Shown here: in pieces, positions 19,201-27,392 of the stretch | Layout of the letters: every line of letters begins with the position of its first letter | Numbering within the stretch: the stretch's first letter is position 1 | Assembly (NCBI GenBank): GCA_026125285.1 | Contig: JAHCLO010000005.1 | Coordinates: forward strand, 214,429-278,428 | DNA from: Verrucomicrobiia bacterium | Lineage (GTDB): Bacteria; Verrucomicrobiota; Verrucomicrobiia; Limisphaerales; JADLHS01 | Direction of reading: 5' to 3' | Length of the DNA stretch: 64,000 bases | Made by a program: the position numbers and the translations under genes | The notes under the pieces: model-generated | Told to the model about the DNA's origin: nothing | Database searches by the model: none | What the model saw: only the letters and a program-made list of their open reading frames with translations

Positions 19201-19494
19201 TCGGGCGACGTGATCCAGGTATCGCCCATGATGGAAAATATCTCCTATCAAATCACCAACTACACCATCAACTTAGGCAACACGACCCTGCACGTGACCA
19301 ACAGTATTCTACGGGATTCATACATCGTGTATGACCGGACCGTCGTGACGGACAACCTGATTTTCTTCTTCATGTATCTGCAGGACACGCAACCCGTGAT
19401 TTCCGGGGCGCGTTACCGCTATCTGCTGGTGCGCTTCCGCAAAAACGGGGAGATCGCCGAGGTCCTGCCGACCAATGAAATGGAGGTGCCATGA
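16216..19494 (+). CDS. Secreted fibronectin-type-III-like protein, 1092 aa, second gene of operon
   Basis: The ATG at 16216 lies 7 nt after the previous stop; the frame extends further upstream but only inside the preceding gene. The N-terminus carries RRTGILPVRLSF and then a hydrophobic core (LAALMLLFLQPAAAQ), a plausible signal peptide. Several segments have the fibronectin-III pattern (PPVEFLDSSA...VKLRW; PDQLKVENDYSFTG; APPPAPLLSPLL...MTMTWFAPP), arranged along a beta-rich chain. There is no catalytic motif. The stop overlaps the next start by 4 nt (ATGA). A sigma-54-like motif at 18649 within this gene is considered coincidence. Probably a surface or extracellular binding protein acting with its two neighbours. 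Confidence 0.8.
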   Translation: MQLTNQSSGLDRRTGILPVRLSFLAALMLLFLQPAAAQEGLENLVGTVGTTIQDSAGRPWAYLLWQASSPGLVLGRTYAIYAKPGDPSSPAPFTRVSIVTQQSDTRNIEPLLRRSENVGQNPAKLEQDLHSVFESLMPAGSISRAEKLSAAIRGSLDNEEHFQNLLLMARLHPGVAMALGVAYADVIEPGLTTYEIRLFDPAQERDLAVVGRVTLQPDAPTDLPAPGPPVEFLDSSARGDVNVKLRWATPDPLRRLGLLHYGFNIWRVTRAYAEAPTNNWHITPPASGLLATRALQNPNHVKRCNNLPVLTDKDFSAAEVANFNPPPAGDPETFFYSDDDGRFRPGYVNLGFTNGARFYYFVTARDILGRDGLVSPGTLLTVCDRMPPLPPDQLKVENDYSFTGGSPQQFLRVTWKQITNTVDSVTNYWVYRWTNIAQIQASAGNPSNNLIAIVRHTNNVATASYLDNGPGAPGVASDLGKTYWYTVRAQDVGACGPNLSGNSAPAFGVLRDREGPPAPTGFIEVFCVDPSITLVDTNRQQRGGTPGRFTFQFDGVRTSSRISWVGFLVQIFDAQLGVVDTLNSGFLFYSPGQPTRTFSFELGSTNTGRFLLIHPYAATVDGKFTPVPTPIPFYLLESYLGDVWTLKFEAGLKGQRTRLSDDCRQHTPTTPDGSKTNIIITGTPSPGSKEWRIYRRVDDGPMTLLCHGAVGGPTFTCQDDGAPPNGANICYYLQVLDEHGNPSPMVKLGCVDTAPHAPPPAPLLSPLLATGVTNNPGMTMTWFAPPPGIERFQVWIAGKPLTVKSNLAPGFLALQLPNPIPQTLVLNGETNTYDFYLFQTPRIGPGFGPGPQFAVPTGIELGNTYTVFVKAVAADGTVGEMSNIEQFVWNPANTNFSLCTIPWPARGLPALNTNLPLGLGASYVQSQNANFTGAVVSVGFKLLTSSSAVNVADRPQVIYSNIPPMSLLFTNGDGDPIFPLTLYRFQVTNTAFPKVSGDVIQVSPMMENISYQITNYTINLGNTTLHVTNSILRDSYIVYDRTVVTDNLIFFFMYLQDTQPVISGARYRYLLVRFRKNGEIAEVLPTNEMEVP
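16246..16276 (+). repeat. Partial 'TGILPV' repeat within the signal-peptide coding region
   Basis: 'ggacaggcatcctgcccgtc' closely matches the intergenic repeats at 56291-56350 and 57491-57553. Here it is in frame and encodes TGILPV at the N-terminus of the 1092-residue secreted protein. Confidence 0.65.
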
Positions 19495-22400
19495 AGCGCA
19501 CGCAACCTGACCTCGGGCTGCGAAGCCTCGGCGGCGGTTTGATCGCGCTGCTGCTGGTCTCCTCGGCGCCGGCTTTTGTGTATGAATCGCCCACCGAATT
19601 TCAGGCAACGGGCGATTTTGACGGCGATGGCCGCGCGGACCTCGTCCTCGTTGACAAGGCCAGCGGCGGTTATCGCATCGGCTATCAGCTTTCCGCCGGT
19701 GTTTACACCTGGGCCGAGACTCGCGCCAGCGGCGTGCAAAACGTCTCGGGCCTGAGCGTGGGCCGGCTCACGGCCACGACCCGCGATGCGTTAGCGTTCA
19801 CCGCGCCCGACGCCAATCGCATCAATCTGCTCGACGCCTCCAGCCCCACTACCGCCGGCCTGCCGGTGCCCGTCTTCATAGGGTCCCTGGGACCGAACCT
19901 GGTCGCGGCCGTGGACATCGGCGGCGCGGGTAACACAGCCTTTTACGACCTGTTCGTGGGCAGCAGGTATAACGGCATTTCACCTTACCGCTACTCCACC
20001 GTGCGCAACACCAACGGTGTCGGCTTCAACCTCCTCGCCGACGCCGCCGTGGCTTCGCTCATGGAACGGGCCAATCGGGTCAGTTTGAAGACGGGCACGA
20101 CTGACCGGGTGGGCGTGATCTTCCGGGCCGCTTCGGACACGTTTCGCGCTTATGACTTTGGTTCAGGCGGCATCGTGCAAACTCTCGCCCAGAACCTGCC
20201 CGCTGGAAGTGAGTACGTCGCGGGCCGCTTCAATACGGGCGATTCCCTGAGCCAGTTCCTGTTTTACCGACCCGGGACGACGCAACTGACACGGCATCAG
20301 GTGCAGGAACCGGTGGCTGGCACGTTCAATCTGGCCGCAGGCACCGCGTTCACTTTCAGCCAGCCCATCCGGCGGGTATTCGTCCTGACCGGCGCCGCCA
20401 ACCTGCGTCTGCTGGTATTGTTTGGCAGCGGCGAAACGGCGGCGGTTTTTAACTTCGACGGCATCAACGTTCCGGTCTTGCTCCAGAGCTTCACCGCCGC
20501 CGGGGGCGAATCCTTCACCGGCGCGGGCGTACTCGAAGGCGGCGACTTCATGATGTTTTCGGGCGCGCTGGGATCGGGCCTCTCGACCCAGTTCCAGACC
20601 TGGAACTTCAACGGGGTTGATTTCACGGCGGGCGCCGCCGGCGCGCTGCCGTTCCAGAGCAGCCTCTCGGCGGCGGGCAATGTGCTGCTCTTCCGCTTCG
20701 AGCCGTTCGTCAACAACAACCCCGGTCTGGTGCGGACCCTCAACGCTGGCGACTGGACCTCGACCCTGGCTTACACCGGCGGGCCGCCCGTGGTGACCGT
20801 CACGGCGGAGCGTTACGGTGGCGCCACGCAAGGGCTGCGCAATCCGACCGTGGCCGCCGTGGGACTGAACCCGCCGCTGGCCAACTTTGGACTGGCCAAC
20901 CAGTACTCGAACGCCATCTCGGTGTTCAGCTTCCAACCGCCCGTGGGAGACGAAGTCTCGGAGGTGAAGATCGCGCCCAACCCGGGGCATTACCAGACGG
21001 CCATCGAGTTCACCCTCACCACCACCGATCCGGCGCACCTGGCCATTTATCGTTTGGGAGCCGGCGCGTGGCAATCCTACACCACGCCGGTGAAGCTGTT
21101 CACCAACGCCACGGTCCAGTATTACGCCAGGCCGCCCGCCGGAAACGACAAGTCGCCCATCCGCGCCGCCAGCTACTCGTTCAGTGCGCCGCCCTCGGAA
21201 CTCGACTCCGACGATGACGGCGTGCCGGATTTTGTCGAGTTGGGCAAGGGGCTGGATCCCAATGGTGGCGGCGATTCGGATGACGACGGCTACTCGGACT
21301 TGGAAGAGTTGTTGCGCGGCACGGATCCGCTATCCGCCGCGAGTGTGCCCACCAACGCGCCGCGTCTGGAATTGAACGCGGTGTTTGACCGCGCCGTCAC
21401 ACCACGACCTTTCGACGGGCCCAACAACCTCACCACCTACTCCGCCACCGGAACGGCGTTGCGCCTTTACGCCCCGCAAGGGAGTCTCCTCGCGGCCTCG
21501 CTGGTGGTTTCCAACGTGGCCGTTAGCGGAGTGACCAATCCGGCTGGCTATCTCACCAATATCGTGGTCCAACCCCAGGACCGCTTGCTCGTCGAAGCCA
21601 CGGAACTGCATTACGACGTCCTCACGACCCACGCGGACAAGCGCATCGGCCGTGAACTCGTGGGCCTGCTGCCTATCCCGGCTTTCAGTCCGGTGCAGGT
21701 GCCATACACCTTCGGCGGAGGGAATCTCGCGACGGAGGCCAATGCCTGGATTCAGTCCGCCTCTAACGCCTACGCCAGTGTCACGCGCGAGATTCTCAAG
21801 GGCGATCTGACCGTGCGCGACACCCTGGCGGCAGTATTGGTTGAGCGGATGATTGGCCAGATCCTCGTTGCGCGCGGTTTCAGTTGGGGCACGAACCTCA
21901 CCTTGTTCCCCTTCCGTCCGAGTGACGCAGGCCGCACCAACCTCTCCCAAGCCGCCCTGCTGGCGCTCGAGCAGGAAACCACCAACGGACTGCCCGCGTT
22001 CCGGTTACAGACGATTTATCACACGATCAGCAACCTGGTGGAAACCTCCAGCCTGGGTTCGATTGTCAATCTGCGGGCCGTCGCCCAGGAGATTTGCGAC
22101 ATCTGCAGCACACACAACAACGCCAACCCGGCCAGCCTGACGCCGCCGCTGGACCAGTTGCGGCGCTTCCTCACGCAGTGCAACTATGACGCGAACTATC
22201 TGCCTTACTCCGTGCTCTCGGGCGTGTTCCCCAGCGCCTGCGTCGGCGCCAACACCATCCTGGCCGCCGTGCCACCGCGCCCCGTGACCAACGTCACCGT
22301 CGTTGCCACCGCCTCTGCGCCCGGGCTGCCGGCTGACAGTTTTCTGCTGCACGGCAGCGCCACTCCGGTTGAACTGCTGAAGGATACGGGACGACCGTAT

Positions 22401-22958
22401 GACCTGCTGTATTCCTTCGGATTGTTGCCCGGCGCCCTGCTCCAGGTGCGCGGCTATGCCGACATGACCGCGCCGCCCGGCAGCCTCGGCGTGGAAGTCA
22501 TCACCGCGAGCCTCACCAGCATCCCCGTCGCCAGCGACTCCGATCTCGATGGCAACCTGCTGGTGGATTCCTGGGAGAAACTATTTTTCGGCGACGGCCA
22601 GAATCCCTTTGGCGACTGGGACGGCGATGGCTACACGAACCTTCAGGAGATGTTTGAGAACTCCGACCCGAACGATCCGCTGGGCATTCCCGCCGTGCCC
22701 ATCGCGGCGCTGGGGCCGCCCTTCATGGTGTTGATTCCGGACGGTGCCCAGCTCCGGCTGAGATTCAACTGGCCCGAGGTTTACCTGAACCGCGTTCAGT
22801 TTGGCGTGAAATCATCCCCGGACCTCGGCACGCCGTTCAGCACGGTGCCGGCGCTCGGCCCGCTGCCGGTACCCGGCCAGCCCGACACTTTCGATCTGGT
22901 GATTTCGACCCCACCGTCGCCAAGCCACTTCTACTTCCTTTATTTGTCGCTGCTTTAA
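19491..22958 (+). CDS. Secreted FG-GAP/calcium-repeat protein, 1155 aa, third gene of operon
   Basis: The ATG overlaps the previous stop (ATGA) and is preceded by a strong Shine-Dalgarno sequence GGAGGTGCC. A signal peptide (LGGGLIALLLVSSAPAFV) is followed by FG-GAP/VCBS-like text (TGDFDGDGRADLVLVDK). Two Asp-rich segments of thrombospondin-type-3/dockerin-like calcium loops occur at about 570-618 (DSDDDGVPDFVELGKGLDP; DSDDDGYSDLEELLRGTDP) and about 1015-1066 (DSDLDGNLLVDSWEKLFF; DWDGDGYTNLQEMF). The rest is beta-rich. Calcium-stabilised extracellular protein is a reasonable reading; its role with the two upstream proteins is unknown. Confidence 0.82.
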   Translation: MKRTQPDLGLRSLGGGLIALLLVSSAPAFVYESPTEFQATGDFDGDGRADLVLVDKASGGYRIGYQLSAGVYTWAETRASGVQNVSGLSVGRLTATTRDALAFTAPDANRINLLDASSPTTAGLPVPVFIGSLGPNLVAAVDIGGAGNTAFYDLFVGSRYNGISPYRYSTVRNTNGVGFNLLADAAVASLMERANRVSLKTGTTDRVGVIFRAASDTFRAYDFGSGGIVQTLAQNLPAGSEYVAGRFNTGDSLSQFLFYRPGTTQLTRHQVQEPVAGTFNLAAGTAFTFSQPIRRVFVLTGAANLRLLVLFGSGETAAVFNFDGINVPVLLQSFTAAGGESFTGAGVLEGGDFMMFSGALGSGLSTQFQTWNFNGVDFTAGAAGALPFQSSLSAAGNVLLFRFEPFVNNNPGLVRTLNAGDWTSTLAYTGGPPVVTVTAERYGGATQGLRNPTVAAVGLNPPLANFGLANQYSNAISVFSFQPPVGDEVSEVKIAPNPGHYQTAIEFTLTTTDPAHLAIYRLGAGAWQSYTTPVKLFTNATVQYYARPPAGNDKSPIRAASYSFSAPPSELDSDDDGVPDFVELGKGLDPNGGGDSDDDGYSDLEELLRGTDPLSAASVPTNAPRLELNAVFDRAVTPRPFDGPNNLTTYSATGTALRLYAPQGSLLAASLVVSNVAVSGVTNPAGYLTNIVVQPQDRLLVEATELHYDVLTTHADKRIGRELVGLLPIPAFSPVQVPYTFGGGNLATEANAWIQSASNAYASVTREILKGDLTVRDTLAAVLVERMIGQILVARGFSWGTNLTLFPFRPSDAGRTNLSQAALLALEQETTNGLPAFRLQTIYHTISNLVETSSLGSIVNLRAVAQEICDICSTHNNANPASLTPPLDQLRRFLTQCNYDANYLPYSVLSGVFPSACVGANTILAAVPPRPVTNVTVVATASAPGLPADSFLLHGSATPVELLKDTGRPYDLLYSFGLLPGALLQVRGYADMTAPPGSLGVEVITASLTSIPVASDSDLDGNLLVDSWEKLFFGDGQNPFGDWDGDGYTNLQEMFENSDPNDPLGIPAVPIAALGPPFMVLIPDGAQLRLRFNWPEVYLNRVQFGVKSSPDLGTPFSTVPALGPLPVPGQPDTFDLVISTPPSPSHFYFLYLSLL

Positions 22959-23104
22959 GCAAGGCGCATCAATCCGTGCGCCGTGGCGAGCCAGCGCGTT
23001 CCTCCGAGTTTGTCTTATTTTGCCTTCGGCCTCGTTCCTCCCGGAGTCAAATGGCTTTCTCCAAGTGACCCTGAACGTCGCGAGCCGGATTGCCGTGTGA
23101 AGGT

Positions 23105-23863
23105 TCATTTATCTATATTCCGACGCACCCACGCCGCGTGGAGATCCAGGTAAAGCTGGTTTCGACCGCCATTGTGTGCCGACCAGCCACCGGCGGGCGG
23201 CACGCTGGCACCAACACTCCATTGGTCTTTGAAACCCGCCCACCACGGTTTCTCAAAGAACGGACTCATCATCCATTCTTCATCCGAAACACTGGCCTTC
23301 CGCGCGAGGGCGACGCTTTCCGGTGTTCGGCCGCGAAGATAGCGGGCGGCATCGGGATTCAACTCGGCCAGCTTGTCGCTGATGTAATTGGCCCAGCCCA
23401 GCGAGGGAGCGTTGGTGCCATTTTCGCGCCACGGGCCGAGGAAATGCGACTGCCACTGGTTCGACAGGGCCACCGGCACCGGCGGACTGAGCCAGATGCG
23501 GACGTTGGGCGCGTACGGGTGCAGCAAAGGCAGGAACGAGCCCATCGAGTTGTAGCGTTTGCCAGAGGGGTCCACGGGCGGCGTGAGTTGCAGATCGGCA
23601 TCCGGGACATACGGCATCTTAGTGGCGTGGTCCTGCAGATACATGGCGGTGGCGATGGCCACCTGATGCAAATTCGAGATGCAGGCGGTGCGCTGCGCGC
23701 GTTGCTTCGCTTTGCTGAGGGCCGGCAGCAACATCGCCGCGAGAATGCCAATGATGGTAATCACCACCAGCAATTCGATCAGCGTGAAGGCAAATCCAGA
23801 AGTCCAAGACGACACAAAACCGACACTACCGCGCTTCACGTTGGAGGGCGAATCTGTAATCAT
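23105..23863 (-). CDS. Type II secretion-like pseudopilin (DUF1559-style)
   Basis: The start is taken at the ATG at 23863 ([11 protein letters not shown]); an upstream start at 23911 is possible. A prepilin N-methylation motif [19 protein letters not shown] gives the N-terminal helix, with Glu at +5. The residue before the cleavage site is Ala rather than the usual Gly. The globular part includes the substrate-like C-terminal [17 protein letters not shown], matching the H-X9-DG type end of verrucomicrobial and planctomycetal pseudopilins with the DG degenerate (DL). These proteins are numerous in such genomes and their individual roles are mostly unknown. It is convergent with the giant-protein operon. 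Confidence 0.88.
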   Translation of the reverse strand: MITDSPSNVKRGSVGFVSSWTSGFAFTLIELLVVITIIGILAAMLLPALSKAKQRAQRTACISNLHQVAIATAMYLQDHATKMPYVPDADLQLTPPVDPSGKRYNSMGSFLPLLHPYAPNVRIWLSPPVPVALSNQWQSHFLGPWRENGTNAPSLGWANYISDKLAELNPDAARYLRGRTPESVALARKASVSDEEWMMSPFFEKPWWAGFKDQWSVGASVPPAGGWSAHNGGRNQLYLDLHAAWVRRNIDK

Positions 23864-24021
23864 CCTGTCAAAGTTGGCACCGAGCATTGCGAGCAGGTGT
23901 GAAAGTGTCAAACTGGATTGTCGCCAATGTGCAGGTGGGGGGGTGGAGGTCTGGTCCTTTTAAGCTTTTGCCCGATTGAACGGCATCCGTAAGGACTGGG
24001 ATCATTTTGAGGAGCCACACC

Positions 24022-24864
24022 TCAACGCTCAAACACGAAGCGGCTGCCGACGTCCGCTGCGGCACAGCGACCGGGAAAGCTTTCCCACAGACGCGCCAGC
24101 GCCACCAGGCCGGTGCAATGTGCCGGCGCGAGCAGCGGCACATTCCAACGACGCAACGCTTCAACTGTGTCCGCGAGCCTTTCCGGAGAAGCATTGAGGA
24201 GGTGCATGCCACCCAGCACGGCACGGAGAGGAGCGCCTTCTACGAGTTGTTCAATGTGGAGCAATGTGTTTACCACACCCGCATGCGCACAGCCGAGCAC
24301 CACCACGACACCTTCGGCTGTTGGGAAATACAAAGCCTGATCGTCCATCAGGGGATCTGGTTGCTGGCATTGTTCGTCCAGAAAGAACCGCCCGCCAACA
24401 TCCTCAAAGTCTGTGCGCCGTGGGATTTCGCCGGTGACAAAAACGCCTTGGATCACTTCCTGATGAGTCTGCGTCACGACCAGGTTCTTACCAATTCCGG
24501 CCACAGCCTGCCTGCTCGCCTCCGGCATTCCGATGTAACGGGCAACGCCCGGAGTGCTGCCGCTGAACTTGGGCTGCATCGCCGCTGGGTGCAGAAAGAC
24601 TCGGGTGTTGGGAGACCTGTGGCGCACGGCGGCCAGTCCGCCGGTGTGATCGTCGTGCCCGTGACTGAGCACGATGGCATCAAGGTCTTCCAGCGAACAG
24701 CCGAGAGTCCCGGCGTTTTCGAGCACCAATTCCGTCTGGCCCGTGTCGAACAGCACGCGCCGCCCGCCGCTTTCGATGAGGAACGACAAACCGTGCTCCG
24801 CTTTCAACCCGCGCCGGTGAACCGAGTTCTCCACGAGCACGGTGATGCAAAATTTTTCACTCAT
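24022..24864 (-). CDS. Metallo-beta-lactamase-fold hydrolase
   Basis: 280 residues. The metal-binding motif is SHGHDDHTGG (H68, H70, D72, H73), with later histidines in LGCAHAGVVNT and PAHCTG. The order and length fit the subfamily that includes archaeal MJ0301-type 'beta-ribofuranosylaminobenzene phosphate synthase-like' MBL proteins, whose real substrates are largely unknown. The start at 24864 overlaps the end of the upstream thioesterase gene by 8 nt, so the two are translationally coupled. A hydrolase acting on thioester- or lactone-like metabolites would fit the pairing, but this is inference. Confidence 0.85.
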   Translation of the reverse strand: MSEKFCITVLVENSVHRRGLKAEHGLSFLIESGGRRVLFDTGQTELVLENAGTLGCSLEDLDAIVLSHGHDDHTGGLAAVRHRSPNTRVFLHPAAMQPKFSGSTPGVARYIGMPEASRQAVAGIGKNLVVTQTHQEVIQGVFVTGEIPRRTDFEDVGGRFFLDEQCQQPDPLMDDQALYFPTAEGVVVVLGCAHAGVVNTLLHIEQLVEGAPLRAVLGGMHLLNASPERLADTVEALRRWNVPLLAPAHCTGLVALARLWESFPGRCAAADVGSRFVFER

Positions 24865-25300
24865 GAGGTCTGATGAATTTCCCTAGCGCCCGGGCTTTGA
24901 CTTTTCCGCCTTGCGCGATTTCCGCACGCAATTCGAGCAAGCCATGGCGGGACGACTCCCGCCAAGCGCGCACGGAGAGTTCTTCTGCCGCCTGCACGGG
25001 GGAGCGGTAGCGCACCCGGAGGTCGGCGGTCAACGCTCGGATGCCGCGGGCGAAGAGGCAATGGGTCATGGCCCCATCGAGCAGCGTGGCCACGATGCCG
25101 CCGTGCAGCACGCCGGGGTAACCTTCCAACGCGCAATTGCCGATGAAAGATGCGCTGACACTTCCATCCGGGGCGGTGGTGTAGCGCAAGGCCAGCCCCA
25201 GAGGATTGGAGGCGCTGCAGGCGAAGCAGAACGGATGCGCTTCCGCTTGCGTGCTGCGGCGAGCGATTTCGACATCCGTGGAATCAACTGGCGTTGTCAT
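24857..25300 (-). CDS. Hotdog-fold (PaaI-type) thioesterase
   Basis: 147 residues from the ATG at 25300 (MTTPVDSTD). The hotdog catalytic segment is VLHGGIVATLLDGAM. An N-terminal CFAC pair followed by NPLGL is typical of a PaaI subgroup. Such proteins hydrolyse acyl-CoA thioesters. It is the first gene of a two-gene operon with the MBL hydrolase. The upstream extension to 25420 lies in repeat-bearing non-coding DNA and is rejected. Confidence 0.85.
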   Translation of the reverse strand: MTTPVDSTDVEIARRSTQAEAHPFCFACSASNPLGLALRYTTAPDGSVSASFIGNCALEGYPGVLHGGIVATLLDGAMTHCLFARGIRALTADLRVRYRSPVQAAEELSVRAWRESSRHGLLELRAEIAQGGKVKARALGKFIRPHE

Positions 25301-25578
25301 TGGAGAACCTCCAAGCAATGGCAATGCCAGTGGTAGCGGCGGCCATCCTGGCTGCCGTAGAGCCGCGGCGTCCCGCCCGGCAGATAACGTGGCCGAACTT
25401 GCTTGAATGGAGAAAATCACAAGCCACAGGATGATTCGTGCGGCTTGTTCCGGGCGGCAAGCTGCCGCCCTCTACGGCAGGCGAGACGCCCGTCGCTACT
25501 TCCACCGTGGCAAAATGCCATTGCGAACCGGCATGGGAACGCGGAAGATGCAATGGCAGCTTCATCCGCCGCCCAATT
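25301..25578. repeat. Divergent intergenic region with palindromic repeat
   Basis: Between the thioesterase and the sigma-54 regulator. It contains a perfect 8-bp hairpin gggcggca-agc-tgccgccc at 25452-25470 followed by 'tctacggcaggcgagacgcc', and a related 'ctgccgtagagccgcggcgtcccgcc' at about 25350-25380. These look like parts of an interspersed palindromic repeat. Promoters for both flanking genes should lie here; none was recognised. Confidence 0.5.
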
Positions 25579-26901
25579 ATGAACGACGGTTTCCACAGCC
25601 AACTGCTCGACTCGGTGCCCGATGGGGTTTTCACCGTGGACGCCGAGTGGCGCGTCACGTCGTTCAACCGCGCGGCCGAACAGATCACCGGCGTGCGCCG
25701 GCAGGAGGCCATTGGGCGACCGTGCTGCGAGGTATTTCGCGCCAGCATCTGTGAAAGCGCCTGCGCGCTGAAGCAGACGCTTGCGACGCGCCGGCCCATT
25801 TCGAACAAGGTGGTTTACATCGTGAACGCGCAGGGCGAGCGGATTCCCATCAGTATTTCGACGGCCGCGCTCAAGGATGCTCGCGGCAAAATCATCGGCG
25901 GAGTGGAGAGCTTTCGCGATCTGCGGTTGGTCAACGAACTGCGGCAGGAGGCGGAACAGCAGGATTCCTTCTCAGACATCATCGGTCGGAGCGCGGCGAT
26001 GCGGCAGTTGTTCGACCTGCTGCCCGCCGTGGCCGAAAGCGACAGCACGGTGTTGCTCGAAGGGACAAGCGGCACGGGCAAGGAATTGTTCGCCCGCGCC
26101 ATTCATCAGCTTTCCGGACGGCGCGCGAAGAAATTCGTCGCCCTCAACTGTGGCGCATTGCCCGACACGCTGCTGGAGAGCGAATTGTTCGGCTACAAGG
26201 CGGGCGCGTTCACCGACGCGCGCAAGGACAAGCCCGGCCGCTTCGCGCTGGCGGAGGGTGGCACGTTGTTCCTCGACGAAATCGGAGACATCTCGCCCGC
26301 GATGCAGTCGCGATTGTTGCGCGTGTTGCAGGAGCGAACCTATGAGCCATTGGGCGGGGTTGAACCGATTCGCGCCAACGTCCGCGTGATCGCGGCCACG
26401 AACAAATCGCTGGAAAACCTCGTGCGCGACGGAAAGTTCCGCGACGACCTGTTCTATCGCATCAACGTGGTGCGCCTGGAACTGCCGGCGCTGCGGGATC
26501 GGCGCGAGGATTTGCCGTTGCTGATTGATCATCTGATCGCGAGGTTCAACCGGCTCAAGGCGCGCGACATCGCCGGCGTTTCCGATGCCGTGCTGGCGCG
26601 GTTGATGGAATACGATTTTCCCGGCAACGTGCGCGAATTGGAAAACATCATCGAGCACGCGTTCGCGTTGTGTCGGGGCGGCTTGATTGAGCTGAACCAT
26701 TTGCCGCCGAAGTTGCGCGGAGACGAAGCTGTGCTAGGCAGCGGCCTGCCGCCCGGGGTGACGCTGGCGGCGATGGAGAAGTTGCTCATTCGCGATGCGC
26801 TGCGCCGGAACAACGACAACCGGGCGGCCGCTGCCCGCGAGCTGGGCATTGATGCGAGCACACTGTTCCGGAAGCTCAAGACGCTGAAGCTGAACGGTTG
26901 A
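25579..26901 (+). CDS. PAS-AAA+-Fis sigma-54-dependent transcriptional activator
   Basis: 440 residues from the ATG at 25579; the frame runs upstream through repeat DNA, so that extension is rejected. The N-terminal PAS domain (about 1-115) carries a cysteine cluster C49, C50, C58 and C62 that could bind a metal or sense redox state. The central AAA+ domain has Walker A GTSGTGKE (162-169), the sigma-54 contact loop as GAFTDA (209-214, against canonical GAFTGA; this variant is common) and Walker B TLFLDEIGD. A Fis-type helix-turn-helix (NRAAAARELGIDASTLFRKL) closes the protein. It is the likely activator of the sigma-54-like promoters found at 28031-31992. No receiver domain, so it senses its signal directly. 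Confidence 0.93.
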   Translation: MNDGFHSQLLDSVPDGVFTVDAEWRVTSFNRAAEQITGVRRQEAIGRPCCEVFRASICESACALKQTLATRRPISNKVVYIVNAQGERIPISISTAALKDARGKIIGGVESFRDLRLVNELRQEAEQQDSFSDIIGRSAAMRQLFDLLPAVAESDSTVLLEGTSGTGKELFARAIHQLSGRRAKKFVALNCGALPDTLLESELFGYKAGAFTDARKDKPGRFALAEGGTLFLDEIGDISPAMQSRLLRVLQERTYEPLGGVEPIRANVRVIAATNKSLENLVRDGKFRDDLFYRINVVRLELPALRDRREDLPLLIDHLIARFNRLKARDIAGVSDAVLARLMEYDFPGNVRELENIIEHAFALCRGGLIELNHLPPKLRGDEAVLGSGLPPGVTLAAMEKLLIRDALRRNNDNRAAAARELGIDASTLFRKLKTLKLNG

Positions 26902-26976
26902 GAACGCGGAAAATAGCCCCTAGGCAAACGGAGCGCCGCCCTGAGTTAGCCGGCGCGAAAACTCTCGCCGCCCGGT

Positions 26977-27390
26977 TCACCACAGCAGACTTTCCATTTC
27001 ACCGACGTGCTTGTGCTCGAGGGTGGCTTGTTCCTTCATGCGCTGCTTGAGGGATGAGAGTTGTGCTTTTTCGGCTTCGCACGCGAGCTTGAGATAATTT
27101 TGCTCATCGGTGTGCTCCTCCGAGGCGTCATGTCGCAACATTTCGCGCAAGGTGATTTGAGGACGGACTACCGTGGGTGACAGAGTTGGGTTGTCGCCCA
27201 TGGCGACAATCTGATCGGCCAGATATTGAGCGCGTTCAACTCTTTCGTGGGCCTCGGCCAAATACAACGCCCTCACGGTCGCCTGACTTTCACCGTGGAG
27301 CGAAGCGGCTTCGATCACATACCGGAGCAACGCGCTAATCTCGCGATTGAATTGTCGGTTCAACAGATTGGCAAGTCGGGCGTGCTTCAT
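26977..27390 (-). CDS. Ferritin-like four-helix protein
   Basis: 137 residues from the ATG at 27390 with Shine-Dalgarno AGGAAG. A helical protein with carboxylate/His patterns typical of ferritin-like diiron proteins: FNREISALLRYVIEAASLH, LAEAHERVERAQYL, and EQATLEHKHVGEMESLL (ExxH). Such proteins store or oxidise iron or protect against peroxide. It begins 2 nt after the stop of the exported TrmO-like gene and is convergent with the sigma-54 regulator. A second ferritin-like protein lies at 34115-34534. The specific family (bacterioferritin-like or Dps-like) cannot be settled by eye. Confidence 0.75.
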   Translation of the reverse strand: MKHARLANLLNRQFNREISALLRYVIEAASLHGESQATVRALYLAEAHERVERAQYLADQIVAMGDNPTLSPTVVRPQITLREMLRHDASEEHTDEQNYLKLACEAEKAQLSSLKQRMKEQATLEHKHVGEMESLLW

Positions 27391-27392
27391 GT

